The position numbers and the translations under genes are program-made. Source: Paracoccus gahaiensis (GTDB taxonomy: Bacteria > Pseudomonadota > Alphaproteobacteria > Rhodobacterales > Rhodobacteraceae). Taken from it: a stretch of DNA of 64,000 bases. The stretch spans positions 1 through 64,000 of the forward strand of contig NZ_SUNI01000007.1 in assembly GCF_005048225.1 (NCBI RefSeq), written 5' to 3'. The notes beneath the pieces are model-generated. The model had not been told where the DNA came from. It worked only from the letters and a program-made list of their open reading frames with translations, and did no database searches. Below are positions 1-7,677 of the stretch, piece by piece. Numbering within the stretch: the stretch's first letter is position 1; the number at the start of each line of letters is the position of its first letter.

Positions 1-44
1 AACCCCAAGCACCAACCCGTCCCGCATGATAGCCTCCATCGCAT

Positions 45-80
45 ATGACGTCGGTAATGACGTCAGTAACGACGCAGGTT
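45..80. repeat. Degenerate 12-bp tandem repeat, three copies
   Basis: Three adjoining 12-mers (45-56 ATGACGTCGGTA, 57-68 ATGACGTCAGTA, 69-80 ACGACGCAGGTT) share the core ACGwCrG. It lies just downstream of the reverse transcriptase gene. Role unknown. Confidence 0.55.
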
Positions 81-123
81 AAGGCACAGGCCTCACCTCA
101 GGCAGGCGGCCACAACCGGGTGG

Positions 124-1671
124 TTACTCCATAGCCGCGAAGAATGGCTCCTTCAGAATTCCCTTTCTGTCGTTCAACCATCCCTTCCTGAACCCTTCGT
201 ATGCAAGAAGCCATGACCAATCTTGAAGCACGCTAGACGATGAAATTTGATCCTCCCACTTTTCTTTCGGGAGCGTTCCAATACCCATTCCCATTTGCTT
301 CATGTCAAGCAATAGAAGGGAAATTGCACTCGAAGGTGTATCTTCAGAAAGGCTACAGAGTTTTTTTGCTTCGAATGGCCGCTTCAACCCTCGAAGAGTG
401 TAAAGAAGCCAAATGACTTCAAACTGATGGCCCTTTTCTAGATTTCTTTCCGCTAGGAACGAGAAACGCCGCCCGATTCTCTTCGCTGAAATTGCACCCG
501 TTGCGTGCTGAATGTTCAGTATGAGACGACAAATCTTGTCCATTGAGCCCGGCGAAATGACGGCTGCTTGCAAAAGGAAGCTCTCAATCTCACGGATATC
601 TGGGTTTGACATCCCCGCGCGCTCAATGACTGACAGAGCATAACTGATCACAGGTTCAGATTGATGTTCTGATTGTAGCCGCAAGCTCATTGTAATGAAT
701 TCGCGGAGCCTTGCCCCGCGCAAGGTTCCACTATGATGAGACAAAAAAGAACCAATCTCAGAAAGCCAGTTTTTCCGTTTGGACGCAACAATGTGTGCAA
801 TAGAGGTCTTGCTTCCGTTTATCTCAAGTCCATATGTTCTATAAATTAAACTTATGCACGTAATTACATCCTCAGCTTGTTCGAGAGTCTTCGTTCCGAC
901 ATTCCAGTCATCTTGGAGCCTATCAACACTATGCTCTGATAGCTCAAGCTGGTGAGCTTGGAAGTCCATATCTATGCGTGACGATATAACTTCAGCAATA
1001 ATTCTAGAGGTTTCCGGCCCGATTGGGATACCGACTGTTTGATTTCTATTGCACGCGCGAACCAGGACATCAATGCGGTCAGCAAAGGAACCTTTGTAAT
1101 AGTCCATGGAGTGTTTTACGCGATTTTTTCCGTAAGCGGCCCACGGAATGGAGTGCGTGTAAATTGAAGGATAGAATCTTGTGATATCGGTTTTCACCAA
1201 CCAATCTGAAATTGCTTCGAGATAGAATGACTTTTCTCGATGCGCTCGAAAATTTATATCTTTGATCCCTCGATGATAACCCTCAGAAATTAGTATCTCA
1301 TCAATTGAAAAGGCTTGCCTGGAAAGCCATTTCTGAATTGCCTTCCAGTTTTTAGAGATTTCATCTACCAATAAAGCTTGTGGAACCGGATGAGTTATGT
1401 GAAGATTTCTACGCTCATACCCTCGTTTGGGCTTTGAAATAACTTCAGCCTCAGCGCTACTTAGCTTATAGGTGTAGGCGTTACGGCGCTTCTTTCTATC
1501 AGAAGTTTTCCCGAGCGACTTGACGTCGATCTTGAAAACCTCACCTGCCTTCCAAGTTTCCACGATGTCAGCAGAATGTTTGCCGAAGTCTCCGGTTGTG
1601 AAAACCGGCGGTAATTCTTTTGGAAAATAGCCTTTTGACAGCAGTGCGCGACGTATAGTATCACTTAACAC
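124..1671 (-). CDS. Reverse transcriptase of the defence-associated (DRT/unknown-group) type
   Basis: A 515-aa RNA-directed DNA polymerase. Motif A is at Asp162 (KTDITRFYPSI), motif B at 214-222 (GIPIGPETS), and the catalytic Asp pair is 254-255 in LQDDWNVG, where the usual Y/F-x-DD is replaced by LQDD. About 250 C-terminal residues are alpha-helical with no recognised maturase or endonuclease domain, so it is unlikely to be a group II intron enzyme. No msr/msd-type retron RNA was recognised beside it. The start is a GTG at 1669-1671 with AAGGA 8 nt upstream. An ATG 2 nt further upstream is out of frame and opens only a four-codon ORF. GC content is clearly lower than in the rest of the window, which suggests transfer. 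By analogy with stand-alone DRT/Abi reverse transcriptases it probably acts against phage; the exact subgroup was not assigned. Confidence 0.8.
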   Translation of the reverse strand: MLSDTIRRALLSKGYFPKELPPVFTTGDFGKHSADIVETWKAGEVFKIDVKSLGKTSDRKKRRNAYTYKLSSAEAEVISKPKRGYERRNLHITHPVPQALLVDEISKNWKAIQKWLSRQAFSIDEILISEGYHRGIKDINFRAHREKSFYLEAISDWLVKTDITRFYPSIYTHSIPWAAYGKNRVKHSMDYYKGSFADRIDVLVRACNRNQTVGIPIGPETSRIIAEVISSRIDMDFQAHQLELSEHSVDRLQDDWNVGTKTLEQAEDVITCISLIYRTYGLEINGSKTSIAHIVASKRKNWLSEIGSFLSHHSGTLRGARLREFITMSLRLQSEHQSEPVISYALSVIERAGMSNPDIREIESFLLQAAVISPGSMDKICRLILNIQHATGAISAKRIGRRFSFLAERNLEKGHQFEVIWLLYTLRGLKRPFEAKKLCSLSEDTPSSAISLLLLDMKQMGMGIGTLPKEKWEDQISSSSVLQDWSWLLAYEGFRKGWLNDRKGILKEPFFAAME

Positions 1672-1981
1672 TCATTTTTTCCTTGAATGGTCAGATCGAA
1701 TGTAACCGCGAACGGCGAGACTTTTCAATGCCGTTTCAGGAGGCTGCGCCTGACAGAAATGGTGGGAAGTTCGGCGTAGCTGATGTTGGGGAAAGGTGTG
1801 GCGGCGTGTAACGAGCTGGCTGTGCATGTCGGGCATGTCCTACTCAGAGCCTTGTATTGGCCATGCCTCGCGACTTGATCAAATGACCTTAATGGACTGC
1901 TCGGTCCCTTGCTGCGTCCCGCTCGAGTGGCTGCATCAGAGCGCGGCACTGTATGAGCCGAGCGGCGGCAATGGGCCGTGC
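1672..1981. other. Gene-free stretch between reverse transcriptase and AraC remnant
   Basis: Only short overlapping reading frames without recognisable domains occur here. The first 40 bases hold the ribosome binding site and presumably the promoter of the reverse transcriptase. The rest reads like decayed coding sequence but could not be assigned. Confidence 0.4.
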
Positions 1982-2281
1982 TCAGACCGGCTCATCCTCC
2001 CCCGCCGGCTGTGCAGTCGCCAAGGCATACTGCCCCGGTGGCTGGCCGATCTCGCGGGCGAGTGCTGTGTTAAACGCGCTGGCTGAGCTATAACCCAAGG
2101 ACGCACCGATCTCGGCCAAGCTGCCATCGCGGCGGCGCAGGCGGTCCTTGGCAAGGCTCATCCGCCAGCCTGTCAAATAGGCCATCGGCGTGCGGCCGAC
2201 TTCGCGCTCGAACCGAGCGAAGAAGGCGGAGCGCGATAGGCCAGTGTCGCAGGCCAGCGCCGCTACCGTCCAATGCCGCAC
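1982..2281 (-). pseudogene. Truncated AraC-family regulator, C-terminal DNA-binding part only
   Basis: The 99 readable residues match the tandem helix-turn-helix half of cupin-type AraC regulators: WTVAALA, LSRSAFFARFEREVGRTPM, YLTGWRMSLAKDRL, and the second helix-turn-helix GASLGYSSASAFNTAL. Intact family members are about 300 residues, with an N-terminal cupin domain of about 190 residues. Here an in-frame TAA lies seven codons upstream of the GTG at 2281 and no cupin sequence follows. It is therefore probably a non-functional remnant left by a rearrangement in the island. A product of only the DNA-binding half cannot be excluded. Confidence 0.7.
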
Positions 2282-2352
2282 GACTTGCGTCTCAAAACTT
2301 TACGCGTTCAGCATTCGGGTAGTAGTGTCGCCAGTTTGAACAAGACAGATGA

Positions 2353-2517
2353 TCAGCAACCTCGCTTGGCCGCCTTCAGACCCAACTCGATAAGCTGGCG
2401 TATCGCTTCCGATTCAGACGAGATGCGGTGTTCAAACCGGTAGTCTGCAATCTCCTGAACCTGACGGTCTGTCAGCCCGACCAGCTTCTTTATGGGATAT
2501 GTGACTGACTTTGACAT
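2353..2517 (-). CDS. Small ribbon-helix-helix (Arc/MetJ-type) DNA-binding protein
   Basis: A 54-aa gene. The protein begins MSKSVTYPIKKLVGLTDRQ and continues with an EIADYRFEH helix and SSESEAIRQLIELGLKAA, the order beta strand, helix A, helix B seen in ribbon-helix-helix repressors. The S-x-SEAIRxLIELGLKA signature is typical of the family. The ATG is at 2515-2517; there is no strong Shine-Dalgarno, but a CATAAT -10-like hexamer lies at 2540-2545 on this strand. The gene is divergent from the operon starting at 2643, and a 19-bp palindrome (2562-2580) lies between them. An autorepressor that also controls the protease operon is the simplest reading. Confidence 0.7.
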   Translation of the reverse strand: MSKSVTYPIKKLVGLTDRQVQEIADYRFEHRISSESEAIRQLIELGLKAAKRGC

Positions 2518-2545
2518 ACGTTGGAACTAACCGGCCCAGATTATG

Positions 2546-2580
2546 TTGACAAGGGCATATACGATATATACAGTATATCG
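2546..2580 (+). promoter_or_regulatory. Promoter with palindromic operator between the RHH gene and the protease operon
   Basis: A perfect -35 TTGACA at 2546-2551 is followed after 17 bp by TACAGT (2569-2574, four of six matches to TATAAT). The -10 lies inside the palindrome CGATATATACAGTATATCG (2562-2580), two 7-bp arms around TACAG. On the other strand the same palindrome covers the -35 position of the RHH gene. A protein bound there would block both promoters. Confidence 0.65.
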
Positions 2581-2642
2581 AGCTTAGGCAGGGATTGCCG
2601 TCCCGACCCAAGCTCTAACCGAAACCGATCAGATGGAGATCG

Positions 2643-3170
2643 ATGATGGCTAATCGCAGCCTTACCACGCCTTTTGGCGTGACGGAACCGGCATCGCGCC
2701 ACTTCACCCACACGCCGATCTCGCGCGCCTTCTCGGGGCTTCTGGCGGGGCTTGCGGCCCATGTCGAGGCCGAGCGCGACATCAGCGCGGCCGACGGCCG
2801 GGACCCGAGCTTTGCCGCGTCGCTCTGTGAGGCCGAGGCGGCTCGTGCCGGCGTCCTCGCCTTGATCGACAGGGTCCGGTGTGCGGCGGTGATGCGCCCC
2901 GAGGACCGTCCTCTGCGGCATATGGCGCTGATCTGCTACCTGCTGATGCAGGCCGGCACGAATGCCGAGTTTTGCGAGGCCCGGCAGGTCCTCGACCAGG
3001 CGCCCGGTCTCTTCGCCTGCCCGGGCCATGGTGCCGTGGCCTGGCGCTGCCGGCAGATGCTGCGCAGCATGCGCATGCGTGTCGGGGAGATGGCCTCCCT
3101 GCCCTGCCATGTCGATCCCCACGAGATCGAGCCGGAGATGGCCGCGGTCAATCAGCCAGTGCCAGCCTGA
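2643..3170 (+). CDS. Uncharacterised 175-aa protein, first gene of the AAA-M41 operon
   Basis: First gene after the RHH-controlled promoter. It was not recognised as any named family. The protein is alanine- and arginine-rich and mostly helical, with a central stretch at about 85-115 (RPLRHMALICYLLMQAGTNAEF) and several Cys residues (C60, C79, C96, C109, C123 region). It has no signal peptide and no obvious catalytic motif. Two ATG codons are adjacent (2643 and 2646), so the start is uncertain by one residue. A strong hairpin terminator at 3261-3297 separates it from the next gene, so this gene may be expressed at a higher level than the rest or may read through. High GC3 supports coding in this frame. 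Confidence 0.6.
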   Translation: MMANRSLTTPFGVTEPASRHFTHTPISRAFSGLLAGLAAHVEAERDISAADGRDPSFAASLCEAEAARAGVLALIDRVRCAAVMRPEDRPLRHMALICYLLMQAGTNAEFCEARQVLDQAPGLFACPGHGAVAWRCRQMLRSMRMRVGEMASLPCHVDPHEIEPEMAAVNQPVPA

Positions 3171-3260
3171 CCCTTCCCCCTTCCTGACCCGCGCTGCCGC
3201 CTGCCGCGACCCCGCCTTTCCGGGGCGGTCCGATGCTGCACGCGCGCGCGTCTTGCACAT

Positions 3261-3297
3261 CCCTCGCGCGGACGGGTCGCGCGAGGGCGGGTTTTTC
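3261..3297 (+). terminator. Strong hairpin terminator (or attenuator) inside the island operon
   Basis: CCCTCGCGCG (3261-3270) and CGCGCGAGGG (3278-3287) form a perfect 10-bp stem with a 7-nt loop. The stem is followed by CGGGTTTTTCTC. The next gene starts only 25 nt after it, so it could be an internal attenuator. Confidence 0.75.
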
Positions 3298-3321
3298 TCA
3301 CCTCAGCATCTGGAGGCATCC

Positions 3322-4386
3322 ATGCCCCGCAAGCCCCGTTCCGCCGCATCCGACCCGGCGACGATCTCGTCCTGCCCGACCGCCGATCCTTCGGCTCTGG
3401 CCGCCCCGGGCACGCTCCTCGTGGACGGCACGCCCTTGACGGTCCATCCCGGCCCCCTCTCCCCCGGCTGGATCGCAGCCGCGGAGGCCAAGGGCTTCGA
3501 CATCGCCGGCCGGGTCATCGACCGGCTGCACCTGGCGCTGTGCTGCCGGACCTGCGGGCATGCCTTCGCCTGCCGGATTTTCACGCTGATGGCGGGCCCG
3601 CCGATCTGCCATGCCTGCCTGGAGGCCCGCCGGGCGGAGACCGCGGCCCGCGCGGCGCTGGCCTACCTGGGCCGTGACCCGCAGAAGACCGCCTACGGGC
3701 TCTACCGCGCCCGCTGCGGGCACGACCAGCGCCGCCAGTTCGACTATATCCGCCGCATGGCCGATGGCACGGCGGGCCTGCGCTGCGAGACCTGCTTTGC
3801 TGCAGAGGAGGCGGCCATCGCAGCGCGGCGCGGCTGGACGCGGATCGGCCCGGACCCCGAGCGCAATCCGAACTACCATCTCTACCGCCATGCCTGCAGG
3901 GCCGAGCGCCGCATCGCCCGGGCGAACCTCTTCTGGGGGCAGATCGATTGCCCTGGCTGCGGCCAGGGCTGGAGCGCGCGGGAGAGCCGCATCTACCTGC
4001 TGGACCTGCGCCATGGGGATCGGCACTTCCTGAAGCTGGGCTACTCCGCCCATCCGGAGAAGCGGCATCGCCATCAGTTGGGCCTGCCCCCCGAGGCCCG
4101 CGTGCGGGTGCTGCGCGAGCTGGTGGTGCCCACCGGGGCCGCGGCCTGCGCGGCCGAGCAGCGGATGCATGGCGATTTGCGCCGGGGCTTTCCGGAAGTG
4201 GTCGTCCCGCGGGCGGAGTTCGCCGACATGCTCAACGTCACCCGCGAGATCTACCGCCCCGCACTCCGGGCTGAGATCGAGGCCCGGCTGGACGCGCTGG
4301 CCGTGACGCTGGAGGCGCCCGACTCGACCACGGCGGACGAGACGGCAAGCGAGAATCCCGAGACCGACGCATCGTCCGGCCGCTGA
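3322..4386 (+). CDS. Triple zinc-ribbon protein with a C-terminal GIY-YIG-like (T5orf172-type) nuclease domain
   Basis: The 354-aa protein has an N-terminal low-complexity part (1-45), then three Cys-rich repeats: C75/C78 with C96/C99; C132-G-H with C155/C158; C192 with C210/C213. Each repeat is followed by a helical spacer of the type AxxAAxxxGWxRIG. The C-terminal part fits the GIY-YIG/T5orf172 fold: IYLLDL (224-229), FLKLGYS (236-242), PEKR (245-248), an E279/H283 pair (AEQRMH) and the terminal EF at 299-300. Such domains cut or bind DNA; nuclease activity here is inference. The ATG at 3322 is chosen because TGGAGG lies 5 nt upstream. The reading frame is open further upstream, but only across the hairpin terminator and the previous gene. 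Confidence 0.65.
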   Translation: MPRKPRSAASDPATISSCPTADPSALAAPGTLLVDGTPLTVHPGPLSPGWIAAAEAKGFDIAGRVIDRLHLALCCRTCGHAFACRIFTLMAGPPICHACLEARRAETAARAALAYLGRDPQKTAYGLYRARCGHDQRRQFDYIRRMADGTAGLRCETCFAAEEAAIAARRGWTRIGPDPERNPNYHLYRHACRAERRIARANLFWGQIDCPGCGQGWSARESRIYLLDLRHGDRHFLKLGYSAHPEKRHRHQLGLPPEARVRVLRELVVPTGAAACAAEQRMHGDLRRGFPEVVVPRAEFADMLNVTREIYRPALRAEIEARLDALAVTLEAPDSTTADETASENPETDASSGR

Positions 4387-4478
4387 GCCCCGGCTCCTTT
4401 TCCTGAACCCGTCGCGGGGCGCGCGCACGCTCGGTTGCGCCGCCCCTTCCCTTTCCCCCGATCACGGGAGGTCCCGCC

Positions 4479-6803
4479 ATGTCCGATTGGCTGACCCGCT
4501 TCCACACCGCCGCCCGCCGCATCGATGCGGCACCCCTGCCCCCGCCCGAGATGCCAGATGCCGTCTTCGACGCCCTGGTCGAGGGGCGCATCGGCGAGAT
4601 CGACGATCTCGAGACCATGATGCCGCTCGACGAGGAGATCTCGTTTGCCGAGACCCGCCAACCCCTTGCGCAGCGCCCGCTTATGGCGCTGGCGCTGGCG
4701 ATGCTCTGCCGGGCCTTGCCCGAGGCCTCCGACCTGGCACGGATGATCCGTCCCGGGGCGATCACGCTCATGGCCTGCCGCCCGGCGGGGCTGGCCCCGG
4801 AGCTGGCCCGCCTGATGCAGGCGCTGATCACTGTCGAGCATCCCGGCGTCCCGCTCGCCCTGACCTTCGCGGCGACGCCCCCGGGGACCGGGACCGCCTC
4901 CACCTCGGAGGCCAAGCCCCCGGAGGCGATCCAGTCCTTCTGGAAAGGGGTGCTGGCGGGCGGGGACATGCCGCATCTGCTGATCCTTGGTGGGGAGAGC
5001 CAGCTGCCCCGGCGCATGGCGCGCCTGCTGCCGCCGCTGCTGCATATCGGTCCGCCCGACCGCGCGGCGGTGGCGGCGGTGCTCGAGCTGGCGGAGCGTG
5101 GAGCGCCCGCCTGCGCGACAGGTGCCGCAGCCCGCACCCGCGGGGCGCGCGGCGGGATCGGACCCCGCTCGGCCGGTCGTGTCCTGCCCGCGGCGGTGCC
5201 GTCTCCTGTCCCACCATCGGACCTGCCTTCGGACACGGCCCTGAGCAGGCTGGAGGCTGAGGCCTGGCACCTTGCCCTGCGCGCGCCGGACCCCGCGGCC
5301 TGGACCGCCGAACTGCGCCGCCTGGCGACCAGTGCACCCGTGCGGAGAGGCGCGGCGCTGACACTCGACGATCTGTCCCTCGAGGACGGACCGATCCGCG
5401 ACGCGGCCGCGCGTCTGGTGGCCGACATGGCGGGCTGGCGCGCGGGCCGGGTTGCTTGGTCCGAGATGACCCGCTCGCTCCTGATCCATGGTGCGCCGGG
5501 GACCGGCAAGACCTGGCTGGCCCGCGCCATCGCCGGATCGGCGGGGCTGCCGCTGATCGCGGCCTCGCTCGGCGACTGGCAGGCCGCGGGGCACTTGGGC
5601 GATCTGCTGCGCGAGATGCGGGCCACCTTCGCGCGTGCCCGCGCCGCCGCGCCCTGCGTGCTGTTCCTGGACGAGCTGGACGCCGCCGGCAGCCGTGGCT
5701 CGGATGACCGGCACGGCTCGACCTACCGCGCGCAGGTCATCGCCGGGCTCCTGGAACAGCTCGACGGGGTGCTGGGTCTAGAGGGGGTGCTGGTGTTGGC
5801 CGCGACCAACGACCCGAGCGCCATCGACGCTGCCCTGCGCCGTCCCGGGAGGCTTGACCGAACGCTGGCCCTGGCGCTGCCCGGCCGCGCGGGCCTGCAC
5901 GCGATCCTCACCCGGCAGCTGGGCGACGCGCTGCCCCCCGAGGCGCTGGACGATCTGTCCCGCCGCGCCATCGGCCAAAGCCCGGCCGAGATCGACGCCG
6001 CCATGCGCGAGGCCCGCAGCCTTGCCCGTGCCGCCGGACGCGGGATCACCGCCGTCGACATTACCGGTGCCCTTGGTCTCGGCCCCGAGGAGCCGGGCCT
6101 GATGCGCCGCATGGCGGTTCACGAGGCGGGCCATGCGGTGGCCTTCCACCGCCTGCGTCAGGCCGGGGTTCTCGCCGGCCGCATCACCGCGGCGCGGATC
6201 GGCGCCACGGGTGGCCTCGTCGCCATCGAGGAGCAGGCGGGCACCCCGACCCGCGCGGGGCTGGAGGCGCGCATCACCTGCCGGATGGCCGGTCGCGCGG
6301 CCGAGGCGCTGGTCCTCGGCGCCCCCGGCACCGGCGCCGGTGGCAATGCCGGCAGCGACCTGGCGCTGGCGACGGGCCTCGCGCTGCAGCTGGAGCTGTC
6401 CTGGGGCCTCGGCGGGGGCCTCACCTGGCACGCCAATCCGATGGCGCGGCTGGCGACCGACCCGCATCTGCGCGACCGCGTCGAAGCGCATCTCCAGCGT
6501 GGCCATGGCCGCGCCACGGTGCTTCTGAAGGAGAGCCAGCCGCTCCTCGACGCGCTGGCGGCCCGCCTGGAGGCGGAACGGGTGATCGATGGCGATCCGT
6601 TCGAGGACCCGATGACTGCGGTGGCCATCACGGCGGACGAGGCCCAGCAGGCCAATGGTGGGAACGCGTCACCGGTGCCGACGGCACCGACAGCCGGGAC
6701 GCGGATGCCGTCGGGTGGCGACACGCCGCATGCGGCCGGGGATGGCGGATCGGCCCGCTCTGTGCCGCCGCCCCCCGGCACGGAAGGATCAGCCGATGTC
6801 TGA
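4479..6803 (+). CDS. Soluble FtsH-like AAA ATPase fused to an M41 zinc peptidase
   Basis: The 774-aa protein has a unique N-terminal region (1-330) and an AAA domain with Walker A GAPGTGKT (338-345), Walker B CVLFLDELD, sensor LAATND and second-region-of-homology RRPGRLDR. A peptidase M41 domain follows, with HEAGH (548-552) and the third zinc ligand in GNAGSD (D627) before LALATGLAL. FtsH is anchored by two N-terminal membrane helices; none is visible here, so this enzyme is probably cytosolic with its own N-terminal substrate-recognition part. The C-terminal tail (from about 715) is low complexity. GGGAGG precedes the ATG. The start codon of the next gene overlaps its last 8 bases. ATP-driven degradation of specific proteins is expected. 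Such genes recur in plasmids and islands of Rhodobacteraceae, but their targets are unknown to me. Confidence 0.85.
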   Translation: MSDWLTRFHTAARRIDAAPLPPPEMPDAVFDALVEGRIGEIDDLETMMPLDEEISFAETRQPLAQRPLMALALAMLCRALPEASDLARMIRPGAITLMACRPAGLAPELARLMQALITVEHPGVPLALTFAATPPGTGTASTSEAKPPEAIQSFWKGVLAGGDMPHLLILGGESQLPRRMARLLPPLLHIGPPDRAAVAAVLELAERGAPACATGAAARTRGARGGIGPRSAGRVLPAAVPSPVPPSDLPSDTALSRLEAEAWHLALRAPDPAAWTAELRRLATSAPVRRGAALTLDDLSLEDGPIRDAAARLVADMAGWRAGRVAWSEMTRSLLIHGAPGTGKTWLARAIAGSAGLPLIAASLGDWQAAGHLGDLLREMRATFARARAAAPCVLFLDELDAAGSRGSDDRHGSTYRAQVIAGLLEQLDGVLGLEGVLVLAATNDPSAIDAALRRPGRLDRTLALALPGRAGLHAILTRQLGDALPPEALDDLSRRAIGQSPAEIDAAMREARSLARAAGRGITAVDITGALGLGPEEPGLMRRMAVHEAGHAVAFHRLRQAGVLAGRITAARIGATGGLVAIEEQAGTPTRAGLEARITCRMAGRAAEALVLGAPGTGAGGNAGSDLALATGLALQLELSWGLGGGLTWHANPMARLATDPHLRDRVEAHLQRGHGRATVLLKESQPLLDALAARLEAERVIDGDPFEDPMTAVAITADEAQQANGGNASPVPTAPTAGTRMPSGGDTPHAAGDGGSARSVPPPPGTEGSADV

Positions 6804-7038
6804 GCCGGTCCCCGATCCTGCCCTGCTGCGGCGCGCCCTGGTCGATGCGCTGGACGAGGCCGCAGTCCTGCGCGACCTTCTCGGGCTGGTCTTCTGGGCC
6901 GCCGAAGCCGTGCCCGGTCCCAAGGCGCCGCCGCTCACCCGTGGCGCGCTCCTGGCCCTCGACCGGCTCGACCTGGTGGTCGGGCATGTGGAAACGGCGC
7001 GGGCACAGGTCGCCGCGTCACCGAAGGATATCCGGTGA
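6796..7038 (+). CDS. Small helical protein coupled to the AAA-M41 protease gene
   Basis: 80 aa with no recognised family. The ATG at 6796 overlaps the protease stop (ATGTCTGA), with GGAAGG 8 nt upstream, so translation is probably coupled. It is mostly helical: LLRRALVDALDEAAVLRDLL, a hydrophobic GLVFWAAEA segment, then a second helix ALLALDRLDLVVGHVETARAQVAA. Tight coupling suggests a partner or adaptor of the protease; this is inference from position only. Confidence 0.6.
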   Translation: MSEPVPDPALLRRALVDALDEAAVLRDLLGLVFWAAEAVPGPKAPPLTRGALLALDRLDLVVGHVETARAQVAASPKDIR

Positions 7039-7067
7039 TGGAAAGCCACGCGGCAGGAACGCCAGCC

Positions 7068-7352
7068 TCAGTCCTTGGCAGCCTGACCGGAAGCATCGCC
7101 GACCACTTGGTCGTCCTCCACTCCAGCCTCCGCCTCGGCGATCATCCGCGCCAGGGGCAGGCCCAGGACGTCGGCGATGTCGGCCATCGTGCCCAGGGTG
7201 GGCTGATGACGGCAGGTCTCGAGCAGCGAGATGTAGCGCGGGCTGAGGCCCACCTCGTGGGCGAGGCCCTCCTGCGTGAACCCCGCAGCCCGGCGGTGAC
7301 GGCGCAGGACGGCGGCGAAGGCGGTGAGCAGAGGGTCGGGATGATCGGTCAT
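7068..7352 (-). CDS. XRE-family helix-turn-helix regulator
   Basis: 94 aa. The Cro/CI-type HTH spans about residues 12-65: LRRHRRAAGFTQEGLAHEVGLSPRYISLLETCRHQPTLGTMADIADVLG, with the classical FTQEGLA helix 2 and SPRYISLLE recognition helix. The C-terminal tail is acidic. The ATG at 7352 is preferred to the upstream start at 7388 because AGGA lies about 8 nt before it and the extra residues do not fit the family. It is convergent with the protease operon (30 bp between ends). It probably represses its own promoter, which includes a TATACT box at 7393-7398 on this strand within the palindrome AGTATACT. Confidence 0.8.
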   Translation of the reverse strand: MTDHPDPLLTAFAAVLRRHRRAAGFTQEGLAHEVGLSPRYISLLETCRHQPTLGTMADIADVLGLPLARMIAEAEAGVEDDQVVGDASGQAAKD

Positions 7353-7677
7353 TCCGATCCTAGGCCCGCAAGAACCCGAGTCGCACAAAGAAGTATACTA
7401 TGGATTCGGAAGTTTTCTGTGAATAGGATGTCCAGGACCCGTCCGCACGCATGCAAGAAAGACCCATGAGACCAGCCTGCATCAGCCCGGCGTACCTTCG
7501 CGCCGAACCGCGCGCCTCGCCCGCATCCCGCAGCCCCGCCGGAGCCTGAGGTCCACGGCCCGCGCGCGGCCCTCCCATCCGTCCTCCTCGGTCGCCCTGT
7601 CGATCGACCCGCCGATCCCTTCCCGCCGCGCGGCCCGTCGCGTGGCGCCCGTTCCCTGCTGCGCCCCGAGGCCCGCC

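Noticed and set aside
124..1671. Group II intron or retron origin of the reverse transcriptase
   Set aside because: No maturase or HNH domain, no intron boundary motifs or msr/msd-like RNA recognised nearby.
2962..3321. Upstream in-frame extension of the zinc-ribbon/GIY-YIG gene to 2962
   Set aside because: It overlaps the 175-aa gene and runs through the terminator hairpin, its composition is shadow-like, and TGGAGG precedes the ATG at 3322.
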